DNA of 64,000 nucleotides from Turbatrix aceti (taxonomy: Eukaryota; Nematoda; Chromadorea; Rhabditida; Panagrolaimidae). The stretch covers positions 3,596,001 through 3,660,000 of the forward strand of contig OZ017766.1 of the NCBI GenBank assembly GCA_963969345.1, given 5' to 3'. Each line of letters begins with the position of its first letter. Position 1 is the stretch's first letter. The translations under genes were made by a program, and so were the position numbers. Shown in pieces: positions 10,961 to 21,911 of the stretch. The notes beneath the pieces were generated by a model. It was not told where the DNA came from and ran no database searches. It saw only the letters and a list, made by a program, of their open reading frames with translations.

Positions 10961-12326
10961 GGCTGACGGTCGCTTTGGTTAACAGGAAGTTAAAATCACA
11001 AAACCGGTTCAACGGCGCAAACAAATCCTACAAGAATCAGGTAAACTGTACAACGGGCTCTGTCGAAGGTGATAAAAACACGCGGATATCGCGTGTCACA
11101 TGCACGCATAAAAACAAGTATTTGACAAGTCATCGAAACTTGTATGCTTCACGGAGATCATCAACGCGTCTTTTTCTTTAATAAACACCAACGATCAACA
11201 AATAAAACAACACATTTCCTAGTTTGACCTAAAACACTTTGGTGGTCGGCAAAGATGAGAATGGCACCTGGATCTGACGACTGATCGGTCTTACTCGTCT
11301 GAAATAATTTTGGTTCATAAAAAATACTTTTACGAAAGATTTTGCAATTTTTCTTACAGCAATATCGAAATCGAGCCAAGAGTCGCTTGTAAATATATTA
11401 CGGCACAAAAATGTGACTTTACAGAGAAATTAATCTTAATCAAAGAACAAATGCTATCCGTGAGCGCATGACGTGCTAGGGCCAGCCTGTCCGTCCAAAG
11501 TGTAAACGCGACTATCAAATGAATGTGCTCGGCCATCATACGAAACCCCAGCCAATCAATTGCTTCAAAAACGTGCACTTTGGATAATCATGTCAGAAAA
11601 AAATTTTATATACGTAAATATACTATGAAAACATAGATAATCATGGATGAATTAACAGCCCGTACCGAAACAGCCGAACTGGGACCAAAACTCATCATCA
11701 CTCTAGCAAAGTACCAAAATCAGGGAGAAAAAGCACAACTCATGACACTTCAGCCTTCCGTAACAAAAAAAAAACTAGCAAAAAAAGTTACACAAACAAT
11801 CCATCAGCGTGCAAAAGTGAGTAGTATTTACCATTAAAAAAGACGTTGCTGGCGCGTCTACAAGGAAATCAAGGTCGAGGTTCGATCCCGCTTGGGCGCA
11901 GCGGTCTTCTACAACTCATTCTCATTCGTCATCATCCAATCGAAAAACACACCACACCAAAAACACGTCCCGTCCCCTGTAAGAGCTGCGAACTCAGGGT
12001 GCACGTATCGCAAAGACATCCGTTCCGGATGGGCCCCTCTACGTACGAGACGCCATCTTCATCACCTTCTGACTGTTCATTGTAGTGTTGTATGTATGAT
12101 ATGGTGCGTACGAGTTAGAGAATAAATGAAAAATGATGAATGAAGACGTTGCTGGAGTCAATGGGTGCGCCGAGGAGACGACGTATCGATTATCGTCAAA
12201 AATCCTACGCAAACAATCATTCATAGGGATTGAAATGAAACTCCAATTAGCTGGCGGAGGACAAAATACACGCGGAATGATGAATGACAGCAATTTAACC
12301 CAGGCTGCGCGCTAGGTGGACAACCA
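10961..12326. other. intergenic, no supported gene
   Basis: No frame with coding character. A GGTTCGATCCC box at 11879-11889 resembles a tRNA B box but no complete tRNA can be folded around it. The string GACGTTGCTGG occurs twice, near 11841 and 12144. Confidence 0.45.
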
Positions 12327-12332
12327 GTGCCG
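12327..12332. repeat. 6-bp target site duplication, left copy
   Basis: GTGCCG immediately outside the left terminal repeat; the same hexamer occurs immediately outside the right end at 16011-16016. Confidence 0.6.
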
Positions 12333-12781
12333 CACAGCATTCACTTTCGCGTCAATCGAGCGTGAAAATGCAGTCATTCGCGCACATAGTGTTGACTTTG
12401 GCAGCTTCGCGCAATGGCATTTTTGAATTGTTAATGACGGCATGGGGGGGGATTAATTTGACAAGTCTTGATCTTTCGATTAAGCCATCAACGGCACAAA
12501 AATGTTAAGTTTTGCCAAAGATGCAACCCATCCAAAGTTCATTTTTAAATCGTCGATTGCGGCCTTTTAGAGCTCTAACAAAACAATCTGGTTAACAGAA
12601 AGTTCCATCAGGTTGGTACCAGTCGATTAAGCCAAGTGCCGTTTGTTGAACATCGAAGAGGACCGAGATTCCTCACAAAAACTGTTTTACCCTATAAAAT
12701 GTGTATGCGAAATGCTGCTTCGCAAACATCGTTGCAAGTAAGTGTTCTCGAACGGATTGTTACGCGCGCGCATTCAAAAAA
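12333..12781 (+). repeat. left terminal inverted repeat
   Basis: About 449 bp, inverted copy of the right repeat. It ends inward at GCGCGCGCATTCAAAAA and includes a run of eight or more G near 12446. Confidence 0.85.
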
Positions 12782-12959
12782 TAATGAATTCCACATCATG
12801 GATTGCTTTTTTTTGCTGTTTTTGGCTTCTGAAAAAAATAGTGAACATTTTCTCCGAAGTCTTAAACGGATACGAAACTATGCAAAAAGTGAATTTAAAA
12901 AATTCGTTGAATTTAAAAGAAGGAACAGTTTTAAAAAAGTTGTCACTGTTATCTTTGAC

Positions 12960-15064
12960 ATGAAAAAAAGACTTTCCAAAGCTCGTCGTGCCCAGTACAA
13001 GAAGTTGTCGGAATCCGGTGTTGCTGCAAAGCGTGCGGCGCAAGGTAATCAGTCTAATCAAGATGATGTTGTGCTACTCGTCGACGCAGAGTCACCTTAT
13101 GAAGGATCCTTTCCTATTGAAGTAGGAGAAGTCATGGACACCGATCTCCCCGCGTATACGGAACAACCTACGGATGAAGAACTTCCGAGTACTGGTATTA
13201 CTCATCGTCCGTCGTCTACTGTCAATTGGTATGTCCGGTACATGACAACACTGTCCAAAAATCGGGTGCTCCAAAATCAGGTCACAAAATTAAAGGCCGA
13301 ATCCCAACATATGAAAGCTGAGATAACAAAGCGGGACATGAAAATCGCAAACTTGGAAAGTGGTGAAGTTATGGATTCAACGTCTCCGCCTCCTCCTTTG
13401 ACTTCTACGCCACCTCGTCGGTTACGGCATATTCCTGATCGCGCAACACCTCCTGGACACCCGCGGATGCTACGAGCACGTACTCGACAAAGAAGATGGA
13501 AGAAGTTGACTAATCTGTGCCATCGACTCTTTGGTACAGATATCCAAGAAGTTGTAGACAGCTGTCATTCCAAGGAGCCTGTTCGTTGCCTCACGGCCGA
13601 GGAAGCCGTCCGTCTCGTTTACCGAACGAATATGACGTTTGAAGTGTACGATGCTCTACATAAACTGAAATTTGGTACGTTAAAATAAAAAAATATATAA
13701 CTTACAAATTTATTATTTTAAGTGCCCTCCAGAACAGCGTACTATCGAGCTGAAAAGGAATTAGTCCTGCAAATGGCGATGGAAGAAGACGTGGAGTATG
13801 AGTTGTCAAATACAAAAAAAGTCGTCGTCAAAAGCGTTGACATTATCCAAACACTCAAACTATCTGTCACTCAACTGGATAATATTTTACCACCCGGCAT
13901 TATCCGAGTAACGATTGGAGGTGATTCCGGTGGAGACGGCGATCTGGCTAGCACCAAAATATGTGGTTATTTCAATGACTTGCCATCAGGCTGCTCTACA
14001 AGTACGATGATGCTACTGGCACTGTTTTTTGACAAAGACGGCAGAGAAATGCTAGAAAACGTGTTCGGAAGCCTCAACGCCGCTATTGAGAAGCTCCAGA
14101 CAGAGGGCATTTTGATCAACGGCATCATAAGAAAGTTCAAGTTGTAGGCATTAAAAGTTTCAAATGTCGAAAAATACAAAAAAATTTCAGCTACCTAAAC
14201 GGGGACCTCAAGTTTCTAAGTATAGTTCTCGGACACCAAGGACAATCGGCCACTTGTTTCTGTCATCTTTGCGAAGCCAAGATCGAAACCATCGCCGGAG
14301 TTAAAATTCTCATAGATATTGCTCCGTTGAGAACAGCTGAATCCATGCACGATGACTACACGAGATCCCAACAAGCTATTCGAGCTTTGAATGGAGGTTC
14401 CAACAACGCGACAAAAAAAGGCACTACCCAGGCGTATCGTGAGAATCACTCCGTAAGTAACTATTATCTGCTGCCTGCGATTCCTTTCGATTGTATCGTT
14501 CCGCCGCCGTTGCACACGCTTTCTGGAACCTTTAAGGTTTTATGGGATAAAGCCAAAGAAGTGAATTCTGATTACACGGACGCAATGATGACAAAGTGCC
14601 ACTCGAAGCTATCTATGCCTAGCCGTGAATTTTCTGGACGGGATGGATCAACAATGATAAAAGAGATAGCTAAGGATGATAGCCCCAACGTTCCTTATAA
14701 GCAATTATTTGTCATGCTTCGAGAAATCGAAAAGTACGCAGAATCAAGAACTTATTTGGAGCATGAGATCGACGAACTCGAGATGTTGATCGAAAAATTC
14801 TGCATCGAAGCTGAACAAAATAAGATCAAGTACACTCCGAAGATTCACTTGCTTCGTCGTCACGTGGTGCCGTTTATTCGTCTTCATGGATCCTGGTCAA
14901 AGTTCACGGAGCAAGGCTTAGAAGCCATGCATGCGATAGTCGCACGTATTATGAGGAGAGTTCCTCGCACAAGGATCGGAGGCATCACGAGAGCCGTCAA
15001 CTTCGTTATGAAGCGAATAATTGGCCGTGGCATTATTGAGCGCCAATGTCTGTCACAAGAATAA
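12960..15064 (+). CDS. transposase-like protein, superfamily not recognised
   Basis: Three exons, 12960-13674, 13723-14140 and 14191-15064, joined across introns of 48 and 50 bp, give 668 residues. The frame is also open upstream of 12960, so the start could lie further left. The N-terminus is basic (KKRLSKARRAQYKKLSESG), then a coiled coil and a second basic block (RARTRQRRWKK). Acidic candidates for a catalytic centre are D306 in TIGGDSGGDGD, D383 in NGDLKFLSIVLG and E618 in FTEQGLEAMH. D383 is followed by a Cys cluster (CFCHLC, 400-405), as in transposases with an insertion domain between the second and third acidic residue. HLLRRHVVPFIRLHG precedes the last motif. Assignment to hAT, P, Transib or others fails by eye. 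The chosen residues are inference; the exon structure is seen. Confidence 0.75.
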
Positions 15065-15130
15065 AAGAATGTTGTCTGTATCACAAAACTTCAACAAACA
15101 AGAGCAGCTTGTAAAAAATTTCTTGCAAAA

Positions 15131-16010
15131 TTTTTGAATGCGCGCGCGTAACAATCCGTTCGAGAACACTTACTTGCAACGATGTTTGCGAAGCAGCATT
15201 TCGCATACACATTTTATAGGGTAAAACAGTTTTTGTGAGGAATCTCGGTCCTCTTCGATGTTCAACAAACGGCACTTGGCTTAATCGACTGGTACCAACT
15301 AGGGTTCCCACCCCCCCTCGTTTAAATTGCGGGGGGGGGATATACGGGGGGGAAATCTTCACGGGGAATAGAACGGGGAATTTCACGGGGGAGAAACCGT
15401 TGCGGGGGGGGATACGGGGGATTACGGGGGTTACGGGGGAGGTAGTTTTCCAAAAACAGTTAGATGCCCACGCGCGCTGCGCATTGCACGCATGTTGCGC
15501 TGTTTTTTGTTTTCAAAATCCGTGTTCAAGTTTATCCCGGAGTAAAATTTGTCAATGGAGGGATATAAGTTCACGGGGAGGAGATGTTCACGGGGAGTAG
15601 AACGGGGAATTTCACGGGGGAGACACCGTTGCGGGGGGGGAATACGGGGGGCTCCCCGCGGGGAGCTCCCCGGGGACCCCGCGGGGAACGGGGGGGGACG
15701 GGAACCCTAGTACCAACCTGATGGAACTTTCTGTTAACCAGATTGTTTTGTTAGAGCTCTAAAAGGCCGCAATCGACGATTTAAAAATGAACTTTGGATG
15801 GGTTGCATCTTTGGCAAAACTTAACATTTTTGTGCCGTTGATGGCTTAATCGAAAGATCAAGACTTGTCAAATTAATCCCCCCCCATGCCGTCATTAACA
15901 ATTCAAAAATGCCATTGCGCGAAGCTGCCAAAGTCAACACTATGTGCGCGAATGAACGTCCTCATTTTTTTGTTCGATTGTCGCAAAATAAGGGGAAAGT
16001 GAATGCTGTG
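15131..16010 (-). repeat. right terminal inverted repeat, interrupted
   Basis: Inverse of 12333-12781. It is split at 15292-15717 by the nested MITE and its duplicated target site; removing these restores the pairing with the left repeat. Confidence 0.85.
15300..15709 (+). mobile_element. hAT-like MITE, G-rich, copy 1
   Basis: 410 bp with ends TAGGGTTCCC and GGGAACCCTA, flanked by the 8-bp duplication GTACCAAC (15292-15299 and 15710-15717). The uninterrupted target is preserved in the left terminal repeat of the host transposon, so the insertion boundaries are certain. Eight-base duplications and TAGGG-type ends are typical of the hAT superfamily. No coding capacity. The plus strand is full of runs of four to nine G separated by short spacers, and near the end carries the palindrome GCTCCCCGCGGGGAGC. 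A second copy at 62299 differs by one G in a homopolymer. Confidence 0.9.
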
Positions 16011-16016
16011 GTGCCG
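16011..16016. repeat. 6-bp target site duplication, right copy
   Basis: GTGCCG directly outside the right terminal repeat, matching 12327-12332. Confidence 0.6.
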
Positions 16017-16620
16017 CCCGCAGCCGGATGAAGGCAAAGCGCAAGTCAGTCCGCGAAACGCGCTCTGGCCTGCAAACCGGCACACCAGACGCCACCCAGC
16101 ACTGCGAACAGTCAGTCCACGCTGTATGGTGTACACCGGGTCATTGAGCAAGCCGTTAGCTGCACCGCAGCATGGGCTTTAATAAATTTCAACATCGTTT
16201 ATACTCGCAAAAGGTACACAACAACCCCAGCTATCAATTTGAGCAATGATTCAGGACTATTTTTTTGCAGGCGACGTTTTAGAGCAGCAATCAATGGTGT
16301 GATTATGTTCCCCGGAAACACAAAAGTGCATGAAGCGTGCTTGAAAAAAACTACGCGGAAGAAGTGGCTCGTAGTGCACCAACGCAATCAAACAAGTCAA
16401 TATTCACCCTTGAAACGTGAACGTGTCGGAAAAATAAATCAACTCACCCACCAAAACGACGCGCAGAATTCAACCATGGGCCTCCGGGGTTGACAACGCA
16501 GATGGAAGCGAACGACACGCACCTAACTTGTCGGCCGTAGCAGGCCCGTGAAGTCTGTTGACGCCGCTAGGCGCGTGTTGGTCTGGTCGTCGATCGACAG
16601 AGGCCGACGTCATGAGAACG
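16017..16620. other. gap between transposon and DNAJC11 gene
   Basis: No gene seen; should include the 3' UTR of the minus-strand DNAJC11 gene. Confidence 0.5.
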
Positions 16621-19605
16621 TTACGAAATCACATGGGCTGACTGGGGAATGGACAGGGGAAGTTCGTCCATGATTGTGATTTGGTGGAGTCTTTCCCGAA
16701 ACCTGTACACCACGCGGAGCATCTTCGGCTCGCCGGGACATGGGTCGTAGAAGCCGGGGATTTGACTCTGGAAAAACAAAACATGTTAATAAATAATGAA
16801 TCAGTCATGGAGTGCAAACAGGGCTCAACCGCTGTCCCTGCCTAATCCCAGCAGCTGTTTTTAACACACGACGACCAGAGAACTCAGCCCGGAAGCCTAA
16901 GCCCTCATTAGTGCGGTACGCGAAGCCCCTGACACGCACAAAAAGGTACAAAAGGTGTGAAAAGCAGCTAGACTTTAACGTATCATTCAAACAAAAAGTG
17001 AAATCGTAAAACTATTTTTCAAGCGAAAAAATATGTCATCAGACATCGCAGCACTGCAATTATTGGTTTTTTGTTTCTTCAAACTAGTTGGCATCTTTTC
17101 AGTGGGTTCATTTGGCACAGCAGCCTATAAGCCATTTTTTCCCTTGCGTGTACATGAAAAGCGACAGCATTAATCATACGCATCAATTAATATTCGATTG
17201 AGTCGCAGCTTCCCGATCAACTCCCATGTAAATAATGGCCGAACGTAAAAAGTGTCCATAACTCAGCCAAGTTCTCTGCTCGACGATTTTTGGACTTTGT
17301 GATAGTACAATTATCAGTGCAGCGTTAAAAAAGTTCCAAGAAGTTCTGCAGCGGGTTTATAGACGCGCTCTTAATTAATTTTTTGAATTCGCAAAAAAAT
17401 AGTACCAATAAATTTTGGTACAAGAGTTTTAAGAACAAACGCGTACACTTGCCGGACGCTTCAAAACCCGACAAAAAAACGGGCGCATCATAAAAGACAA
17501 CATTTTCATTGATTTTTGAATTTGATTGTCTAATTACACCCTTCTCGCTGCACGTGTCCAACAAAACGTTCCCAGCCGCATCCCCGTCCCTCGGCCTACC
17601 TTGGAAGAGAAAATTCTGAGCGTTGAGTCATGGACCATGGACTGAAGAGGAACGGTGACGTCTGCGAGTTTTTCGCCCGGCACCGGATACTGCTCGGCGC
17701 CAAAGACGCCGCTGTTGCCGAGCTGGCCGTACTTGGCTTCGACGATGACGAGGCCCATCTTGGCGGCTTCGTCTTCGGCGATGCGCTCGGCCGTCGGCCT
17801 CATCAGGTTCGTGACCGTGAGTGCTTCCTCCTTCTTGACCTCGTCGACGACCTGGTCGTCGCTTTGATCGTCGAACACCCTCATGAATCTGTCGTACGCC
17901 TTGTGGAATACCTTCCGTGATAGCTAAAAATATGAAATCTAAAAAAAAGAAAAAAATTGAGTGAAACTAACCTGCAGAACAATGTATGGCGCTACGAGAC
18001 CGTAGATGCAGGCTCTCCTGATGTCATCGTCGTTGTCACAGAGCAGAACGTGCAATTCGTAGGTGTGGAAGCCCATCTTTAGCCTGAAAAACCCATAATT
18101 ATGAGTGCAGCTTCTCACCTGGCGACTTACCTGAACTTGACCTGGAGCAGCATCGAAGGAATGGCAAGAGAAAGCGCGAAACCGATTTTGGAATGTCTCG
18201 TCAGTCGGCGTTCGCAGTTGATCACCGGCATGACACCAAAGGCCCCTAGCTGACAGGTTGCTTCGTAGCACAGTTCGTTCTCAGGAAATCGTTGGAAGTA
18301 CGTAAACCGACCGCTGGGACCCATCGGAGACAGCTGAACCCCATTTCAGGTAATCTCAGGCATTCAAAAGACCAAATAACTCACCGTGATGTTTGCTATG
18401 TACTTCGGGAGGTTGTACTCGGTTTTGACGATGGAAGTGGTGAGTGAACTCGTTTGGTGGTTCAAACTGAACGCAAAACTGCCCTGCAGGCCGGGTTGAA
18501 GCTGCATGGAGTACACGAGGGCCAAGGACGGAACGAAAGTCGTCTGCAGGAGAAAGTACTGCAACGAAGGCTGCACCACGATGCCGATCTTGGGCGAGAC
18601 TGCGTAGGAGAGCTTCCAGCTGCTCGTCACCGCCGATGGGTTGATCGAAAGACCCGCCTGAAATCGCAAGTTCCTCAGTGCCCTCAAAAACCCAAAAAAG
18701 CTCACCTCAGAGTGCATCTTCTGGCTGACAGATCGTTTCCAGTTAACAGCAACGGTTGGGTCGCCTCTGCCATTGGCAGTTTTGACCCGGCCCACCAGAC
18801 CGACTCGATCGGCGGTCGTCAACGAGCAATCCACCGACTGACCCACCGAAGCGCCAACGAGTGTGGGCGGGTAACGATCCTCCGACTGCTCCACAAACAG
18901 TCCCGCAAACGAAATCTTGACGATGAACGTCGTCGCCGGATGCGTTCGTTGTAGCATGATTTCGTCATCGCGGAGTTTGGTCAGAAACTCGTATTCGCGG
19001 CGGATGTTTTCCGCGTTGTACGACTTTGGCGCGAGCTGCCATCCCTGCAGATCCAGGCCTCGTCGTCCGACAGCGTCGTAGATCGCGCGTTTGCTGGGGT
19101 CCGTGAGAGCTGAAACGGCAAAGACGGGTTGACAGAAAACATGTTGCAACAGTCAACGCCAGCACGTGCTCGACGTAATGAAGCGCAAAAAACCGGAGGC
19201 AAAAGTCGTGTTTACACAGTCCAAAAGGTCTACGATTTGCGTTTTGCTACTGTTTTCACACACAAATAAAGACAGGGTTCAACAGAACAAAGACAGGCAT
19301 CCTTACTTTCATGCGCTTCACGCAGAACGACGAAAATTCGGTTGGCAGCTTTCTTGTTTTCGTCGTCCTGGTGTCTGTCGGGATGGAAGATGAGACACCG
19401 CTGCTTGTATGCCCTCGTGATTTCCTCGATTGTCGCCTGAAACGAACGCGGTGACGCCACGGAGCACCGGAAAAGAAGGAGATACAAAACTCACGTCACG
19501 GGAAACGTTGAGAATAGCGTAGTAGTCGGTTTCGTCGCGGTCACCCGCTATCACGTGATCTTCGTCGTCGGCAAATGAGCCGTCAAAGGAGCCATCCTGT
19601 GACAT
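16621..19605 (-). CDS. DNAJC11: DnaJ homologue subfamily C member 11 (mitochondrial cristae J-protein)
   Basis: Eight exons on the minus strand: 19605-19495, 19436-19307, 19109-18706, 18657-18385, 18333-18131, 18083-17972, 17923-17600 and 16767-16621. All phases agree and give 567 residues, close to the usual 560. The N-terminus is a J-domain: [26 protein letters not shown] with the HPD motif, and [12 protein letters not shown] long beta-rich middle follows, then the DUF3395-type C-terminal domain, ending with [10 protein letters not shown] and the diagnostic [15 protein letters not shown]. The protein works with the MICOS/SAM assemblies at mitochondrial inner-outer membrane contact sites. 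The last intron is 832 bp against 50-330 bp elsewhere. The gene is divergent from TMEM9 with 273 bp between start codons. Confidence 0.92.
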
Positions 19606-19878
19606 GACAAAATACCCGCAAAAAACAAGGATTGAAGGACGGAAAGGAGAGTAACGGAAAAAGAAAACGAAAGATTTTTGGTCAATTTGCCAAGTCCCAA
19701 AGAACAGATGCGCACACCTCCGGTCTCGACGCGACTTTTGGACGTCCAATAAAACGTCCACATAAAATGTTTACGTTGTAAGCTCGTGGCTAACTGGATT
19801 TTGCGGCTTCTACGACGCTGCTCAAGGGTTGTATCTGTATCCACCGACGGCTCGGATTTCGGTGTGCTCGGTCCGGCC
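19606..19878. promoter_or_regulatory. bidirectional promoter region DNAJC11/TMEM9
   Basis: 273 bp between two divergent start codons; it must contain the promoters or leaders of both genes. No TATA box is apparent. Confidence 0.5.
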
Positions 19879-20783
19879 ATGGATCGCTGGATTTTACGGA
19901 TATTGGTTGCGGTAGTCGTCGTCAAATCTGTCGAGGTTCGTTTTTATATCGTGTTTCTTGCTTTGGAGATTACTCTGCGTGATTCCAGGCGAATTTTGAA
20001 GACAGTCGATGCCGTTGTACCTGTCCGAGTACAAGGTACTTTGCAGTCAATGACTCCGTGGCTGCAGAAAACCAGCGACGGTACTACACCAAGGTCAACT
20101 TGGATCCTTCCATTTGGTGAGTTATTATTTTTTTCTTGAACGTTTATTTCGTTTGAATTTGATATTTTTATGTGTTTTTCAACAACCCTTATGACAACAC
20201 GTTTTTTAGTACTCCTCAAAATGTAGTCAAGCAGACCGTCATCGATATCGTAAACGAAAGTCATCTTGACGCGTTTCTGGCCAACTGCGATTGTCGATAC
20301 GAATCCAGGAACACGGTCCTTCTCAAGGTATGCACTTTTGGGTTGCTTCTTTGGCTTTTACGTCTTTTCAGGTGGTTGTGATATTCGTCATCTGTATCCT
20401 GTTTGTGCTGGGCACGTACATGGTCTTCCTGGTGGTGCTGGACCCCTCCCTCAAGCGACAGACTTCGGTGCCCTACCAGCGGCACGACGATGAGGTGCGT
20501 CCACTTATCGATCCTGATTGATTTCTGTTAACCCGTGTAAATGTGTCCTGGTGCCTGTGCGTGATCATGCGAGACAATTTCCTTCTTTTAGCTCGAAGAA
20601 AACATATTCGCAGCGCCGAGACTCGAAAATGACTCGGTGCAGCTCCAGGTACGGTCGAGGCAGACGGCAGGACCCTCGCCCTCCGGCGTGCTTAACCGCG
20701 TCGAGGCTGAACAGTCCAAGTGGAAGTCCAGCGTGGAGGAGCAGCGGCGCAAGGTTATGACGGAGCACACGATGCTCAACTGA
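19879..20783 (+). CDS. TMEM9: TMEM9-family lysosomal membrane protein
   Basis: Five exons: 19879-19935, 19989-20116, 20210-20327, 20372-20494 and 20592-20783, giving 205 residues. A signal peptide (RILVAVVVVKSVE) is followed by ANFEDSRCRCTCPS, the conserved start of the luminal Cys-rich domain, then NCDCRYESRNT, one transmembrane helix (VVVIFVICILFVLGTYMVFL) and the family hallmark LDPSLKR. The cytosolic tail ends RVEAEQSKWKSSVEEQRRKV and HTMLN, matching the TMEM9 C-terminal block. TMEM9 proteins reside in late endosomes/lysosomes and associate with CLC chloride/proton exchangers and the V-ATPase. TMEM9B cannot be separated from TMEM9 here, since invertebrates usually have one gene. Confidence 0.92.
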
Positions 20784-21911
20784 CCGTCGCCGGGCTCTGC
20801 AATGCAGTTCAGTGCCTATTTTATTTATTTTTTGGGGTAATGCAATTTGTATTACGTCGCAGTGCTTTTCAACTTTGCAATTTAATGCCATTGTTCTTCT
20901 TCATTTTATCACCTTCGTAATATTTGTATCATAGGGTATACATATGTGCTATTGGAATAAATAATATTTATAATTACAAGCATCGAGACTAATTGGCCAC
21001 AGTTTGACAGGAAAGTACACGATTTTAGCGGAAAACAGGTAAAAAAGTGCCAAAAATGACTGGAAATGACAAAAAATGATGTAAACATTCAAATTTATAA
21101 TTTCAGTTTTTTTATGAAAAAATAGTAACAAAAAGCAAATTTTGAACACAAAATACCGTAATTTGCTTTTTGCTTACGAAGAAATACAAACAAGATAAAT
21201 TCTGGCGCATACATCTGTTGTTCCCAAATATCGTCTTCAGGGCATCCACAGTGCGAGCCAGGTCACGACAGCCGCACGCACAACTCGGCACAGATCACGC
21301 TAATGGCACTCACCCAAATTTGAACTTCAGCGACGAGCTGTTGCAAAAAAGTCTCACGGCACGGCTTGTGTTGCGCACTTCGCAAGTAGCACAACCCGGG
21401 TTATATTGCATGTTGGACAACGCGCTTGGCATTCAAATAAGGCAGGTGTGAACAGATAAATGACATTAGTGCCCGATACCGAGTGGCAGACTAGCGCGCG
21501 ATAACTGCTAACGCTACCGTGGGGCGCAGTCGAGTGCCAAGCGCCAGAGATAAACAGCACGCGTCGACACTGCGCAGCCCACTTGACACCAGCCCCGAGG
21601 GGAGGGGTCGGGCGACTACTGTAGAGGATCGCTCGCGTTCGACAGGCTGTCGCGCATGCGCGGAGCGATCAAAAAGATGACATGACGCGGCGGGGGCGGA
21701 GTCATACTGCGGTTGGACACGGAGGACGCAGGGTTACCCAGCGATCCACCCGAATCGACACCACCCATACCGTCGACTCGCCCCTAACTAACCGACTGAT
21801 TGTCGTTAACAACGACGACGCCATTGTTGGTCGTGGTTGTCAGATAGAATTTTGCTCAAATCGCCTGCCTGGCATCTATTTTTAGCTGCAGCTAAGTTTT
21901 TTTTGGCCTTC
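20784..21911. other. intergenic before the Pax cluster
   Basis: AATAAA at 20956-20961 is the likely TMEM9 poly(A) signal. The rest, changing from AT-rich to GC-rich towards 21700, carries no convincing frame and should contain the promoter of the first Pax gene. Confidence 0.5.

Larger units (their letters stand above)
12333..16010 (+). mobile_element. DNA transposon with long terminal inverted repeats
   Basis: The element starts CACAGCATTCACTTT and ends with the inverse. It is 3,678 bp here and about 3,260 bp without the nested MITE and that MITE's 8-bp duplication. The outer repeats are unusually long, about 450 bp, and nearly identical except for a small indel-rich patch 20-60 bp from each end. 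Both ends are flanked by GTGCCG. Inside lies one three-exon gene encoding a 668-residue protein with features of a DDE-type transposase. The intact frame and similar repeats suggest fairly recent movement, although the MITE inside the right repeat is a later insertion. Confidence 0.85.

Noticed and set aside
11841..11905. tRNA-like B box GGTTCGATCCC with possible tRNA 3' half
   Set aside because: Two of five T-stem pairs fail and no 5' acceptor strand pairs with TGGGCGC in the right place; at best a tRNA-derived relic.
15235..15600. 121-codon frame across the MITE, with a near copy at 62213-62599
   Set aside because: The frame comes from G-rich non-coding repeat sequence and begins in the flanking transposon repeat; stop-poor only because of composition.
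21682..21885. 67-codon frame before the first Pax gene
   Set aside because: Thr/Arg-rich composition of GC-rich promoter DNA and no donor in phase to exon 1.
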